45,038 bases of DNA, from assembly GCA_050049775.1 (NCBI GenBank), contig JASFVP010000029.1, positions 1 through 45,038 on the forward strand, read 5' to 3'. Below are positions 23,995 to 32,823 of this stretch, in pieces. How positions within the stretch are numbered: the first letter of the stretch is position 1; each line of letters opens with the position of its first letter. Source of the stretch: JABDQZ01 sp050049775. GTDB taxonomy: Bacteria > Pseudomonadota > Gammaproteobacteria > Chromatiales > Chromatiaceae. A program made the translations under genes and the position numbers. The notes beneath the pieces were generated by a model. That model searched no databases, was not told where the DNA came from, and saw only the letters and a program-made list of their open reading frames with translations.

Positions 23995-24921
23995 ATGGCC
24001 CGAAACGGCATTTTTCCGAGTTCCATCCGCTATCTGCTGGCAGTGGCGGAGCACCAGAGTTTTACTCGTGCTGCCGCGGCGCTGTACGTTTCCCAGCCGA
24101 CCCTGTCGCAGCAAATCAAGCAGTTGGAGGACCTGTTGAATGCGCAGTTACTCGACCGCAGCGGCCGGAATGTGCGCCTGACTCCGGCGGGCGAAGTCTA
24201 TTTGCATCACGCCCGCCGCGCCATGGGAGAACTGGAAGCGGCCACACGTGCGATTCACGATTTGCATGACCTCAGCCGCGGTTCGCTGCGTCTGGCCATG
24301 ACGCCGATTACCGACTATCTGACCATCCCCTTGCTGGCACAATTCAGTGATCGCTATCCCGGCATCACGCTGAGCATGCTGGAAATGCCACAAAATGATA
24401 TGCGTGATGCGCTCGACGGCGATATCGTCGATATCGGTGTGGCTTTCAGCAGTACCCTGACTAGTGAAATGTGCTCGGATATCGCCAATTGCCAGACGTT
24501 GTTTGTCGAAAGATTAAGTGTGGTCTTCGGCAAGGATCACCCACTGGCGCGCGAAAAAGGCCCCTTGAGCAAGCATGCGCTTGAACAGGAGCCTCTGGTG
24601 CTGTTCAACAGTAACTATGCCTTAAGAAAACACATAGACCAGTATTGCCTGGAACATAACATCGTGCCGCACATCACCATGGAGACATCGTCGCTGAGCG
24701 TGATCATCGAAATGATTCGCCTTGGCCGTCTGGTCACCATATTGCCCGATACCATTGCTTCCAAACAGCATGGCTTGCAGTCGTTGCCGTTATTGCCGGA
24801 ATTGCCACACCACAACATCAGCCTGATCTGCAGCAAAGGCATTAACAACAGCCCGGCCTGCCAGGCATTCAGGAATCTGGCGGCGGAGTTTTTCCAGGCG
24901 TACGATAAGAGAGCTTCCTAG
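23995..24921 (+). CDS. cynR: LysR-type regulator, CynR-like
   Basis: A 308-residue LysR regulator. The start at 23995 follows TAGGAG; a TTG two codons earlier is less likely. The helix-turn-helix covers ~15-40 (AVAEHQSFTRAAAALYVSQ), followed by LDRSGRNVRLTPAGEVYL and the helix RAIHDLHDLSRGSLRLAMTP, all very close to E. coli CynR as I recall it. The effector domain contains VDIGVAF and LGRLVTILPDTIA. CynR activates the cyanase gene when cyanate is present, and its divergent placement from cynS here supports the same role. Confidence 0.88.
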   Translation: MARNGIFPSSIRYLLAVAEHQSFTRAAAALYVSQPTLSQQIKQLEDLLNAQLLDRSGRNVRLTPAGEVYLHHARRAMGELEAATRAIHDLHDLSRGSLRLAMTPITDYLTIPLLAQFSDRYPGITLSMLEMPQNDMRDALDGDIVDIGVAFSSTLTSEMCSDIANCQTLFVERLSVVFGKDHPLAREKGPLSKHALEQEPLVLFNSNYALRKHIDQYCLEHNIVPHITMETSSLSVIIEMIRLGRLVTILPDTIASKQHGLQSLPLLPELPHHNISLICSKGINNSPACQAFRNLAAEFFQAYDKRAS

Positions 24922-24940
24922 CCGCGTTTTATATGAAACC

Positions 24941-24972
24941 CGCCACAACAGGGACGATCACCTGCTGTGACG
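24941..24972. terminator. Hairpin between convergent genes, likely two-way terminator
   Basis: CGCCACAACAGG (24941-24952) pairs with CCTGCTGTGACG (24961-24972) over 12 positions with two G-T pairs; loop of 8. It lies 19 bp after cynR and 40 bp after the converging gene. The minus strand continues into a short T run; the plus strand lacks one. Confidence 0.55.
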
Positions 24973-25011
24973 GCCTACGAAGTTGATGTCAGCTAGTCAG
25001 CAGCAAGTTGA

Positions 25012-25515
25012 TCAGGGGAAAGCCGGTATGGTCGGTTCGGTGCCTTCGAAGCCGGCGTCGGGATAATGCTTGACGACCTGTTGCTGGATTTCCTCGACGC
25101 GCTCTTTGGGCACATCCACCAGCACCAGTAACTGACCTTTTTCAATGGCGTCCTGAAATTGCTGCACATGGGTGTTCTCCACATCCATGCCGATCATGCC
25201 ACCCAGCCAGGCGCCCATGCCGGCACCCAGTATGCCGGTTGCCAGCACCGCGCCACCGGCGATCACCACGCCGGGGAATGCGAGGGCGGCAAGGCCCGCA
25301 AGAATGCCGGTTGCTCCGCCAACCGCCACACCGCGTTCCATTGCGGGGATGAAATCACTTTTTTGCAGCAAAGATGCTTCCGGCAGTTCACCGAGGTCAA
25401 CGTCGGACGCCGCGATCACGTGCAAATGTTTCTCCGGCACATGTGAAAGCAGCAATTCATTGACCACTTTTTGCGCGATTTCAACGTTGGGTAATAAGAA
25501 ATACAGACGCCTCAT
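25012..25515 (-). CDS. Membrane protein with glycine-rich segment (general stress protein-like)
   Basis: A 167-residue protein. The ATG at 25515 has AGGAGGAA just upstream; a longer reading frame to 25794 has no such site. It begins with a small cytoplasmic domain (MRRLYFLLPNVEIAQKVVNEL, HLHVIAASDVDL) like DUF1269/general-stress proteins, then a Gly/Ala-rich hydrophobic hairpin at ~60-105 (GGATGILAGLAALAFPG, GAGMGAWLGGMIG), then a second small domain with KGQLLVLVDVPKERVEEIQ. This resembles families induced under stress, but function is unknown. Divergent from the PEGA-like gene 200 bp away. Confidence 0.7.
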   Translation of the reverse strand: MRRLYFLLPNVEIAQKVVNELLLSHVPEKHLHVIAASDVDLGELPEASLLQKSDFIPAMERGVAVGGATGILAGLAALAFPGVVIAGGAVLATGILGAGMGAWLGGMIGMDVENTHVQQFQDAIEKGQLLVLVDVPKERVEEIQQQVVKHYPDAGFEGTEPTIPAFP

Positions 25516-25714
25516 GAATGTTCCTCCTGTCTCCAGTGTAATTATTAGAATATGCGCCTGACAGCTTATACCTTTTCCGGGCGAAATCCAAAGCAGTAGC
25601 GCGGTTTGGGCGCATTTGGCGGCATTTTGCCCCGTGCCGCGATTTCGCGCATCGAAACGCTTTGATGCCACCCGGAATTGCGGCATGATTGGGCGAAAAC
25701 AGGGAGGATGAATT

Positions 25715-25942
25715 ATGGATGAATACGTCAAGGTGATTTTCCCGAATCGCCGTGTGGTGCGTGTCGACGGCCAGTCAGCCGGATTGACCAACAAAACCTT
25801 TCAGGTCGAAACCGGACAGCACACATTTGATCTCGGTCCCAAGCAGAATTACAAACCCAAACAGCGCACTGTCAACGTGGTCGGCACCATGCCGGATGCG
25901 CCGAAAATCATCACATTCGAACTTGTGGAAGATGGCTCATGA
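25715..25942 (+). CDS. Small PEGA-like protein
   Basis: A 75-residue protein without signal peptide. VRVDGQSAGLTNKTFQVETGQHTFDL resembles the PEGA-type beta motif (the step 'gets the effect through a short beta meander'), with a C-terminal strand KIITFELVEDG. GGGAGG lies before the ATG. It overlaps the patatin lipoprotein gene by four bases (ATGA), so the two are translated together and may work together. No function assigned. Confidence 0.65.
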   Translation: MDEYVKVIFPNRRVVRVDGQSAGLTNKTFQVETGQHTFDLGPKQNYKPKQRTVNVVGTMPDAPKIITFELVEDGS

Positions 25943-27318
25943 ATACGCGTGGCTTGCCTGCGCTGGCCTTGCTTGGCGTCGCATTGCTGTTATCGGCCTG
26001 CGCCTCTTTCCCGACCAACAAGGCTTTAGAGCATTATGATAAAAACAGCGGTTATCGTTATGAGCTGCTCGAAGATGCCGGCCAGCACGAAGACTTGTTT
26101 GTCATCCTGACCTTTTCCGGTGGCGGCACACGCGCGGCAGCCCTGTCTTACGGTGTGCTGGAAAAACTGAGTCAGACCAGGGTGACCATCGATGGCCAGC
26201 CGCGCAATCTGCTGCAGGAAGTCGATGTGATTTCCTCGGTATCCGGTGGTAGTTTCACGGCGGCTTATTACGGCTTGTTCGGTGATGAAATATTCAAACC
26301 GGACAACAGTTTCAAATCAAATTTTCTCTATAACGATGTCGAAGGCCGGCTCAAGGCCAAACTGTTCAATCCGTATAACTGGGGCAGGCTGGTCTCACCG
26401 ACATTCGGCCGTATCGAGCTGGCTCAGGAACTCTATCAACAGTTGCTGTTTGGTAAAGCCAGCTTTGCCGAGTTGCCCAGGCACAAACCTTTTCTGATGC
26501 TCAACGCCACCGACATGGCGAAAGGCTCGCAGTTTACCTTCATCCAGTCTCAGCTCGATCCCATGTGCGCCGATCTCGACGATATTGCTGTGGCGCGTGC
26601 TGTGGCGGCTTCCTCGAATTTCCCGATCGCATTCACACCATTGGCTCTGGACAGCTATCCGGGCGGCTGTGGTTATGTTGAGCCGGGCTGGGTGGCCAAT
26701 GCCTTGCGTGACGTGACCGATAATCCACGCCGTTATTACCGCGCCAGAACCTTGCAGGCATATCAGGAACAGGATCGTCGTTATGTGCATCTGCTAGATG
26801 GCGGCGTGGCCGACAACATTGGTTTGCGTGGCCCATTGACCTCAATTCGCTCCAATGACGTAGCCTGGAGTGTGCTCAACAAAATCAATCTCGAGGAAAT
26901 CAAGAAGCTGGTGGTGATTGTGGTCGATGCCAAAAACATGGTGCCGGCCGATTTTGACGAAAAAGCCTCGGCACCGGGCCTGTTCGCCGTGGTCAACACC
27001 ATCGCGTCAACACCACTGGACAATTATTCAGCAGATACGCTCGAGTTGTTACGCGATACCTTGCGCCGACGTTACGATGCCCAACGCAGTGAGCCGGATC
27101 TGCATCATATCGATATCTACCGAATTTATGTTGGTTTTGACCAGATACAGGATACGAAACAACGCGACTGGTTTTTCAATATCAAGACCAGCTTTGCCTT
27201 GCCTGCCGAACAGGTCAATGCGCTACGTGATATCGGTGGTGAACTGTTGGAGCAATCACCGTGCTTCAGAGCATTGACCGGGCAATCCGGTGCAGCAGAC
27301 AAAAGTTGCCATTACTAG
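25939..27318 (+). CDS. Patatin-like phospholipase lipoprotein
   Basis: A 459-residue lipoprotein: the lipobox LLSAC puts the lipidated Cys at 21, with Ala at +2, so transport to the outer membrane is expected. Patatin motifs are intact: the oxyanion stretch FSGGGTRAAALSYGVL (about 60-75), the nucleophile Ser102 in SSVSGGSFTAAYYG and the catalytic Asp287 in LLDGGVADNIGLRGPL. The G-x-S-x-G box has Ser in place of the first Gly. It probably cleaves acyl chains from lipids in the envelope. It is preceded by a small PEGA-like gene and followed by a YHS-domain gene at 11 bp. Confidence 0.9.
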   Translation: MNTRGLPALALLGVALLLSACASFPTNKALEHYDKNSGYRYELLEDAGQHEDLFVILTFSGGGTRAAALSYGVLEKLSQTRVTIDGQPRNLLQEVDVISSVSGGSFTAAYYGLFGDEIFKPDNSFKSNFLYNDVEGRLKAKLFNPYNWGRLVSPTFGRIELAQELYQQLLFGKASFAELPRHKPFLMLNATDMAKGSQFTFIQSQLDPMCADLDDIAVARAVAASSNFPIAFTPLALDSYPGGCGYVEPGWVANALRDVTDNPRRYYRARTLQAYQEQDRRYVHLLDGGVADNIGLRGPLTSIRSNDVAWSVLNKINLEEIKKLVVIVVDAKNMVPADFDEKASAPGLFAVVNTIASTPLDNYSADTLELLRDTLRRRYDAQRSEPDLHHIDIYRIYVGFDQIQDTKQRDWFFNIKTSFALPAEQVNALRDIGGELLEQSPCFRALTGQSGAADKSCHY

Positions 27319-27329
27319 GTCACAAGGTT

Positions 27330-27776
27330 GTGAAATACCGATCAATAGCCTGGATAGTGCCATTATTGTTATTGGTCTCATCGGTCCAGGCAGACAATCA
27401 CGCGATCAATGTTGACGAGGAGGGCGTTGCTATTCATGGCTATGACCCGGTGGCATATTTCACGCAGGCAACCCCTGTAAAGGGACAGGCACAATATGCC
27501 TACAACTGGTCCGGTGCAACATGGTGGTTTGCCGATGACAGCAACCGCCAGGCCTTTATCGCCAACCCGCAGCGTTATGCACCACAATTTGGCGGCTTCT
27601 GCGCTTATGCAGCGAGTTATGGCCAGTTTGCCGACATCGATCCCCAAGCCTGGAGCATCGTCAACGACCGGCTGTATCTGAATTTTAACCAGCGTGTTCG
27701 CCAGATCTGGCGGCCGCGCGCTGCTGAATTTATTGACGATGCCGAGCAACTCTGGCCGACAATGAAAAGCCCCTGA
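27330..27776 (+). CDS. Exported YHS-domain protein
   Basis: A 148-residue protein. The GTG at 27330 is chosen because it gives a good signal peptide (MKYRSIAWIVPLLLLVSSVQA) and AGGT lies nine bases before; an earlier GTG at 27261 lies inside the patatin gene. The mature part has the YHS-type sequence VAIHGYDPVAYFTQATPVKG, WWFADDSNRQAFIANPQRYAPQFGGFCAYA, found in many exported proteins of about this size and thought to bind metal. One Cys (GGFCAYA) is left in the mature protein. Confidence 0.82.
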   Translation: MKYRSIAWIVPLLLLVSSVQADNHAINVDEEGVAIHGYDPVAYFTQATPVKGQAQYAYNWSGATWWFADDSNRQAFIANPQRYAPQFGGFCAYAASYGQFADIDPQAWSIVNDRLYLNFNQRVRQIWRPRAAEFIDDAEQLWPTMKSP

Positions 27777-27903
27777 ATCGCACTCAGCCCGTACCGCCCG
27801 CTTGTTTGCGAGTGTTGTGCCAGAAAACAGGAATTCAGACGAAAACCCGCCAAAACGAATTTGATTCAGCCCAGACCACATGAAATCACGGTTTTTTCAG
27901 TTG

Positions 27904-27922
27904 ATTCCATTGCCGATGGAAT
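27904..27922. promoter_or_regulatory. Perfect dyad upstream of cytochrome P460
   Basis: ATTCCAT-TGCCG-ATGGAAT, 7-bp arms, 61 bp before the P460 start. Placement fits an operator or the region of a promoter for the P460/sigma/anti-sigma unit. Regulator unknown. Confidence 0.4.
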
Positions 27923-27983
27923 ATTTCCGGGATTTGATTGTTAACAGTATTGAGTCTATTAATTTCCAACCCGGAGTTTGTTC

Positions 27984-28505
27984 ATGTTGAAACGAGTTAT
28001 TTCCCTTTGTTGTCTGGCAATTGCAGGAACCACCGCGGCGACTGCCGACACGAATGTGATACCAGCAGCCCCTAATGGCATTGAGTTTCCAGCGGATTAT
28101 CCTGACTGGCGCGTCATTTCTGTTTCCCACCGCATTGATCACAAGTCAATGCGGGTGATCGTCGGCAACGACGTGGCAGTCAAGGCAGCACGGGAAGGCA
28201 ACACAAACCCCTGGCCTGAAGGGAGTGCGCTGGGGAAAGTCGTTTGGAAGGAAGCCCCAGAGGCCGACTGGCAAACAGCCATCGCGCCAGACCGCTTCAT
28301 ACACGCAGAATTCATGTTCAAGGATTCAAAAAAATGGTCTGACAACGCGACCGGCTGGGGCTGGGCGCGGTGGGTAGGTAATGATCACAAGCCTTATGGT
28401 CAGGATGTAAATTTCAGTCAGGAATGTATTGCCTGCCATACCCCGGTGAAGGGCAAGGATTGGGTATTCACCAAACCAGCGTCATTTCCGAGCGTCATGA
28501 AATAA
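27984..28505 (+). CDS. Cytochrome P460 family protein
   Basis: A 173-residue exported c-type haem protein; the ATG at 27984 follows CCGGAG. Signal peptide to about residue 22 (VISLCCLAIAGTTAATA). The P460 fold is marked by YPDWRVISVSHRIDHKSMRVI, then NTNPWPEGSALGKVVWK and the single haem site CIACH near residue 152, at the C-terminal end as in the family. Classic P460 has a Lys-haem cross-link and oxidises hydroxylamine; related members bind NO. Which group this belongs to cannot be told by eye. The sigma gene starts 4 bp after the stop, so it is co-transcribed with its likely regulator. Confidence 0.9.
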   Translation: MLKRVISLCCLAIAGTTAATADTNVIPAAPNGIEFPADYPDWRVISVSHRIDHKSMRVIVGNDVAVKAAREGNTNPWPEGSALGKVVWKEAPEADWQTAIAPDRFIHAEFMFKDSKKWSDNATGWGWARWVGNDHKPYGQDVNFSQECIACHTPVKGKDWVFTKPASFPSVMK

Positions 28506-28509
28506 CCCG

Positions 28510-29043
28510 GTGAGAGAAGTATTGCGGCAGCATCAGCAACAGGTGGTACAACATATTCCGCGACTACGGCGTTACGCACGCGCCTTGCTCAATAATGCCG
28601 ATGTTGCAGAAGACCTGGTGCAGGAAACCCTGGCGCGGGCGCTGGGCAAGTTACACGCCTGGCGTCGTGGCTCGGATATGCGTGCCTGGCTGTTCGCGAT
28701 CATGCACAATCTGCACGTCAATGCGAACGTGCGCGCCGGGAAACGCCCGGATGCCCAGTCCCTGGATGATGGCCTCATCGAGGCATTGCCGGGGACGGGC
28801 TATGCGGAACAACAGGCCCAGCTGCAGGATATCGAAATGGCCTTGACGCGCCTGCCGGAATTACAGCGTGCGGTCATCCTGCTGGTCAGCCTGGAGGGAT
28901 TAAGCTATGCGGAGACGGCCAGGGTGCTCGGCGTCAAGCAAGGAACAGTAATGTCGCGTTTGCATCGAGCGCGTGAAAACCTGCGCAGTATCATGCAGCT
29001 GGATGCCGACACTCAGGTCAAACCGATGAGGCGCGTGAAATGA
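28510..29043 (+). CDS. ECF-type sigma factor (second in window)
   Basis: A 177-residue ECF sigma factor starting with GTG 4 bp after the P460 stop. Region 2: LRRYARALLNNADVAEDLVQETLARAL and SDMRAWLFAIMHNLHVN; region 4: MALTRLPELQRAVILLVSL and the helix-turn-helix SYAETARVLGVKQGTVMSRLHRARENL. It overlaps the anti-sigma gene by four bases (ATGA). The direct linkage to a P460 cytochrome suggests it answers redox or nitrogen-oxide stress; this is inference. The start codon is uncertain, because no clear ribosome-binding site precedes the GTG. Confidence 0.9.
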   Translation: MREVLRQHQQQVVQHIPRLRRYARALLNNADVAEDLVQETLARALGKLHAWRRGSDMRAWLFAIMHNLHVNANVRAGKRPDAQSLDDGLIEALPGTGYAEQQAQLQDIEMALTRLPELQRAVILLVSLEGLSYAETARVLGVKQGTVMSRLHRARENLRSIMQLDADTQVKPMRRVK

Positions 29044-29828
29044 GCAAGCAAATGAAACCCGTCACCGATCTCGAATTAAACGCCTATGTGGATGGTGAAC
29101 TCGATGCACACAGGCGACTGGAAGTGGAAGCCTGGTTGGCGACTCATGTTGATGCACGAAAGCGCGTTGACGACTATCGAGCCATAACACAGCAACTGCA
29201 TACCAGGTTTGACACCATACTGTCGGAGCCAGCCGAATTTGCTGATACGCCAGGCTCTGGCAAAGGCTTTAGCTTTGCCCGGGCAGCAGCCGTGGCTGCG
29301 CTCATGCTGCTTTCAGGCCTGACAGGCTGGATGCTGGACAAACACGATCTGGAAATGACACCGCAAACCCTGGCGGACCTGGTTGAGCCGGCGGCCTTTG
29401 CACATGCAGTCTATTCGATGGACAGTCGTTATCCGGTGGAAATTGCTGGCGTCGAAAAAACATCGCTCAATCAGTGGGTGTCCAGCAGGATGCATGCAGA
29501 TTTGCAGGCGCCTGAGCTGGCCACGATCGGCCTGTCGCTGGTGGGAGGGCGTTTATTGCCATCCACCAATCGCATGGCCGCCCAGTTTATGTACGAGGAT
29601 GACAATGGCAAGCGCCTGACCGTGTATGTGCGCAGAATCAGCGATGAGAATAATCTGACCGATTTCCAGTATCGTGAACAGGATGGCCTGAACGTGTTTT
29701 ACTGGATCGACAATACCATGGGCTATGCGGTCATCGGTGATCATCAGGCATCACGCCTGATTGAGGTCGCACATGCTGTGAAGACCGCATTCAGCCAACA
29801 GCATTCTACGGCTCGCGCTACTCCCTGA
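29040..29828 (+). CDS. Membrane anti-sigma factor (partner of the second ECF sigma)
   Basis: A 262-residue protein. The N-terminal ~55 residues (DLELNAYVDGELDAHRRLEVEAWLATH) are a typical anti-sigma start, again without the zinc-binding Cys/His set. One membrane helix lies at ~79-98 (FARAAAVAALMLLSGLTGWM). The ~160-residue exported part contains NQWVSSRMHADLQAPELATIG, LVGGRLLPSTNRMAAQFMYED and FYWIDNTMGYAVIG, a pattern seen in other anti-sigma factors of this kind. It differs from the first anti-sigma factor in the window, which carries a pro-domain-like end. Confidence 0.88.
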   Translation: MSKQMKPVTDLELNAYVDGELDAHRRLEVEAWLATHVDARKRVDDYRAITQQLHTRFDTILSEPAEFADTPGSGKGFSFARAAAVAALMLLSGLTGWMLDKHDLEMTPQTLADLVEPAAFAHAVYSMDSRYPVEIAGVEKTSLNQWVSSRMHADLQAPELATIGLSLVGGRLLPSTNRMAAQFMYEDDNGKRLTVYVRRISDENNLTDFQYREQDGLNVFYWIDNTMGYAVIGDHQASRLIEVAHAVKTAFSQQHSTARATP

Positions 29829-29904
29829 GGTGCCGGCATCGCCAGGTTTTTAGGCGCTTATTCTTCGTTGGCAATGTCGCGGCAGAGCATGGATAATCGA
29901 CAGC

Positions 29905-30540
29905 ATGCAGCCTGTCGACCCGCAAACAGCCCGGCACGATGAACTGATCGCCTGCCATGAATGCGATACCTTGCAGCGTCTGTCGGTGTTATCTCCCGGA
30001 CAGTCGGCACTCTGTGTTTGCTGTGGCGCCAAACTGCTGCGCTATCCCGCCGGTGGCCTGCGGCGTCCCATTGCCTTGTACGGCACGGCATTGATTCTTT
30101 TGCTGTTGGCCAATCTGTTTCCTTTGCTGCTGCTGGATATTCAGGGGCGTCAGCAAGTCACTACCATCTTTGGCGCGTCGCAGGCGCTGTATCAGGCGGA
30201 TATGGCGGGGCTGGCGATTGCGGTGTTTATTACCAGCATTCTGGCGCCGCTCTTGCTGATCGGCAGCAGCCTGTATGTGTTACTGGCGGTGCGTTTGCGC
30301 AAGCCCTGGCGCGGCGCGCGTTCGGCATTGGCGTGGATCAGCCATTTGCAACCCTGGGGCATGCTGGATGTGTTCATGCTGGGTGTGCTGGTGGCCTTCG
30401 TCAAACTCGGCGATCTGGCGAGCATGCATGTCGGCATTGCCCTGTATGCCTTTTCGGGTTTGATCCTGGTCTCAGCCGCGGCCACGGCATCGCTTGAGCC
30501 ACACATGCTATGGCGACAACTTGACCGGCGCGGAGCCTGA
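29905..30540 (+). CDS. pqiA: PqiA-family membrane protein, first half
   Basis: A 211-residue protein equal to one half of E. coli PqiA/YebS. It begins with a rubredoxin-like zinc site (C17-x2-C20 and C37-x2-C40) and continues with about four membrane helices (ALILLLLANLFPLLLLDIQG; IAVFITSILAPLLLIGSSLY; WGMLDVFMLGVLVAFVKLGD). The Pqi system moves lipids between the membranes. In E. coli the two halves are one chain; here they are two neighbouring genes, 4 bp apart. Confidence 0.9.
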   Translation: MQPVDPQTARHDELIACHECDTLQRLSVLSPGQSALCVCCGAKLLRYPAGGLRRPIALYGTALILLLLANLFPLLLLDIQGRQQVTTIFGASQALYQADMAGLAIAVFITSILAPLLLIGSSLYVLLAVRLRKPWRGARSALAWISHLQPWGMLDVFMLGVLVAFVKLGDLASMHVGIALYAFSGLILVSAAATASLEPHMLWRQLDRRGA

Positions 30541-30544
30541 GTCG

Positions 30545-31174
30545 ATGCGCGCCCGGGATTACGGTTTGAGCAGTTGCCACACCTGCAGCCTGTTGTTGCG
30601 CCTGCCGGGGTCTGGTCAGGCGGTCTGCCCGCGTTGTCATTCGCATGTGCATGTGCGCAAGCCCAACAGCATCGCAACGACATGGGCTTTGCTGTTGACC
30701 GCAATCATCGCCTATCTGCCAGCCAATCTGTATCCGGTCATGACCGTGGTGTCACTCGGCAGCAGCCAGTCGGACACCATTTTCAGCGGCGTCGTGCATT
30801 TATTGCAGTACGGTGAGTGGCCGCTGGCGTTGATCGTGTTTGTCGCCAGCATACTGGTGCCGCTGTTCAAGATTTTGCTACTGCTGTACCTGCTGGTTTC
30901 CGTCCAATGGCGTCTGGCAAGTGGTCAGGCGGCGCGTACGCGCTTGTATCGCCTGGTTGAACTGGTCGGCCGCTGGTCGATGGTGGATGTGTTTGTCGTG
31001 GCGCTACTGGCGTCGTTGGTGCAGGCCGGTTCGCTGGCGACGATCGAGCCCGGCATCGGCGCAATGGCGTTCACCGTAGTTGTGATACTCTCCATGTTTG
31101 CGGCCATGACATTCGATCCACGTCTGATCTGGGATAACGAGGAACAACAACACAGTGCCAAACGGACCATCTGA
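30545..31174 (+). CDS. pqiA: PqiA-family membrane protein, second half
   Basis: A 209-residue protein of the same family, with its own zinc site (C11-x2-C14, C28-x2-C31) and helices TTWALLLTAIIAYLPANLYP, VFVASILVPLFKILLLLYLL and WSMVDVFVVALLASLVQAG. The ATG at 30545 is taken; a TTG inside the previous gene is unlikely. It overlaps the start of pqiB by 20 bases. With the gene before, it should form the complete inner-membrane part of the Pqi lipid transporter. Confidence 0.9.
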   Translation: MRARDYGLSSCHTCSLLLRLPGSGQAVCPRCHSHVHVRKPNSIATTWALLLTAIIAYLPANLYPVMTVVSLGSSQSDTIFSGVVHLLQYGEWPLALIVFVASILVPLFKILLLLYLLVSVQWRLASGQAARTRLYRLVELVGRWSMVDVFVVALLASLVQAGSLATIEPGIGAMAFTVVVILSMFAAMTFDPRLIWDNEEQQHSAKRTI

Positions 31175-32810
31175 TTTCGACGCCATACCCGAAGCCGTCA
31201 TCGAGGGCAAACGCCGCGGTATCAACGTTGTCTGGCTGCTGCCGATCATTGCCTTGCTGGCCGGCGCCTGGCTGGTCTACAAAACCCTGTCGGAACAGGG
31301 ACCGCAAATCACCATTCGTTTTGCCACGGCCGAAGGTATCGAAGAGGGCAAGACCCAGATCAAGCTCAAGGATGTGCGGGTCGGCACGGTTGACAGTCTG
31401 TCGTTTTCGCGTGATTTGTCCGAGGTGCTGGTCAGCGTCACCATGACTGCCGGTATCGAGGATTATCTGACCGACAAAACCCGCTTCTGGGTGGTGCGCC
31501 CGCGCATCGGCGCCGGTCAGGTCAGCGGCCTGGGTACCCTGATCAGCGGCGCCTACATCGCCATGGACCCGGATGACTCGGGCGAGTCGGCAAGCGAGTT
31601 CACTGGCCTGGATAAACCCCCGGTGATCACCACCGATCGCAAGGGCAGCAGCTATCGCCTCAAGGCCGAGAAGGCCGGTTCGCTGGCGGTTGGCGCACCG
31701 GTGACGTTCCGCCAGATCGGCGTGGGTGAAGTTACCGAATACCATCTCAGCGACGATCATGAATCTGTCGAGATCGGTATATTCATCGAAGCGCCACATG
31801 ATCGGTTCGTGCGTGAAGGCAGCAACTTCTGGAATGCCAGCGGCGTCAATCTGTCGCTGGATGCTTCCGGCATCAACCTGCAACTGGAATCACTGGTGTC
31901 ATTACTCGGTGGTGGTATCGCATTTGAGACACCGTCTGAAAAGACCGACAGTCCGCAGGCGCAGGAAGGCCATGAATTTGTACTCTATACCGACCACGCG
32001 GCCAGTCTGGAGCAACCGATTACCCGCTTCATCACATTCGCCTTGACCTTTAGCGATACGGTGCGCGGACTCGAGGTGGGGGCGCCGGTAGAGTTTCGTG
32101 GAATTCGCATTGGTACGGTCAAGGCGATCGAGCTTGGCAGTGACCCGGATGCCACGGAGACCCTGGTGCCGGTCGTGCTCATCGACATCGAGCCGCAGCG
32201 TATGCTGGCATATCGCACGCTGCAGGGTTCGACCGAAGCGCAACAGGATCGCGAACGCTTACGCCTGCAGCCGCTGGAGGGCATACGCAAGCAGGTGGAG
32301 CAGCATGGTCTGCGTGCGCGTCTGCAAAGTGGTAATCTGCTGACCGGCAAATTGTTTGTCGATCTGGCATTTTTTCCGAACGCACCGGCGGCGAGATTGA
32401 CGCAAAATGGCAAGTATCCGGATATACCGACCATGCCGGGTTCGCTGGAGGGCATACTGGCCAGTGTGCAACAGTTGCTCAACAAGCTCGATAAGGCCGA
32501 CCTGGAAGGCACACTGACGAATCTGAACCGCCTGATGGAGTCGACCAGCAAGTTCATGGTTGTGCTGGAAAAGGATGCGCCCCAACTGTTTGCCGAAGTA
32601 GACGCGACGCTGAAAGATGCACGCCAGATGCTGCAGCATGCCTCGGCCACCTTGCAAGGTATTGATCATGCGGTGTCGACGGATGGCCAGATCGGCAACC
32701 AGCTGCAACAGGCGCTGGAAGAAGTCGCGGCAGCGGCACGTTCCATTCGTGTCATGGCCGAGTACCTGGAACGCCACCCCGAAGCGCTGCTGAAGGGCAA
32801 GGGAAATTAA
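31155..32810 (+). CDS. pqiB: Intermembrane lipid transport protein PqiB (three MCE domains)
   Basis: A 551-residue protein, close to E. coli PqiB (546). It starts with GTG inside the end of the second pqiA gene. One N-terminal membrane helix (INVVWLLPIIALLAGAWLVY) anchors it; three MCE domains follow, starting near GPQITIRFATAEGIEEG, SSYRLKAEKAGSLAVGAPV and FITFALTFSDTVRGLEVGAP. The C-terminal ~130 residues are helical (LEGILASVQQLLNKLDKADL and later VSTDGQIGNQLQQALEEV), as in the needle-like tube of PqiB that spans the periplasm. Confidence 0.94.
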   Translation: MPNGPSDFDAIPEAVIEGKRRGINVVWLLPIIALLAGAWLVYKTLSEQGPQITIRFATAEGIEEGKTQIKLKDVRVGTVDSLSFSRDLSEVLVSVTMTAGIEDYLTDKTRFWVVRPRIGAGQVSGLGTLISGAYIAMDPDDSGESASEFTGLDKPPVITTDRKGSSYRLKAEKAGSLAVGAPVTFRQIGVGEVTEYHLSDDHESVEIGIFIEAPHDRFVREGSNFWNASGVNLSLDASGINLQLESLVSLLGGGIAFETPSEKTDSPQAQEGHEFVLYTDHAASLEQPITRFITFALTFSDTVRGLEVGAPVEFRGIRIGTVKAIELGSDPDATETLVPVVLIDIEPQRMLAYRTLQGSTEAQQDRERLRLQPLEGIRKQVEQHGLRARLQSGNLLTGKLFVDLAFFPNAPAARLTQNGKYPDIPTMPGSLEGILASVQQLLNKLDKADLEGTLTNLNRLMESTSKFMVVLEKDAPQLFAEVDATLKDARQMLQHASATLQGIDHAVSTDGQIGNQLQQALEEVAAAARSIRVMAEYLERHPEALLKGKGN

Positions 32811-32823
32811 TGGATACTGCGTT

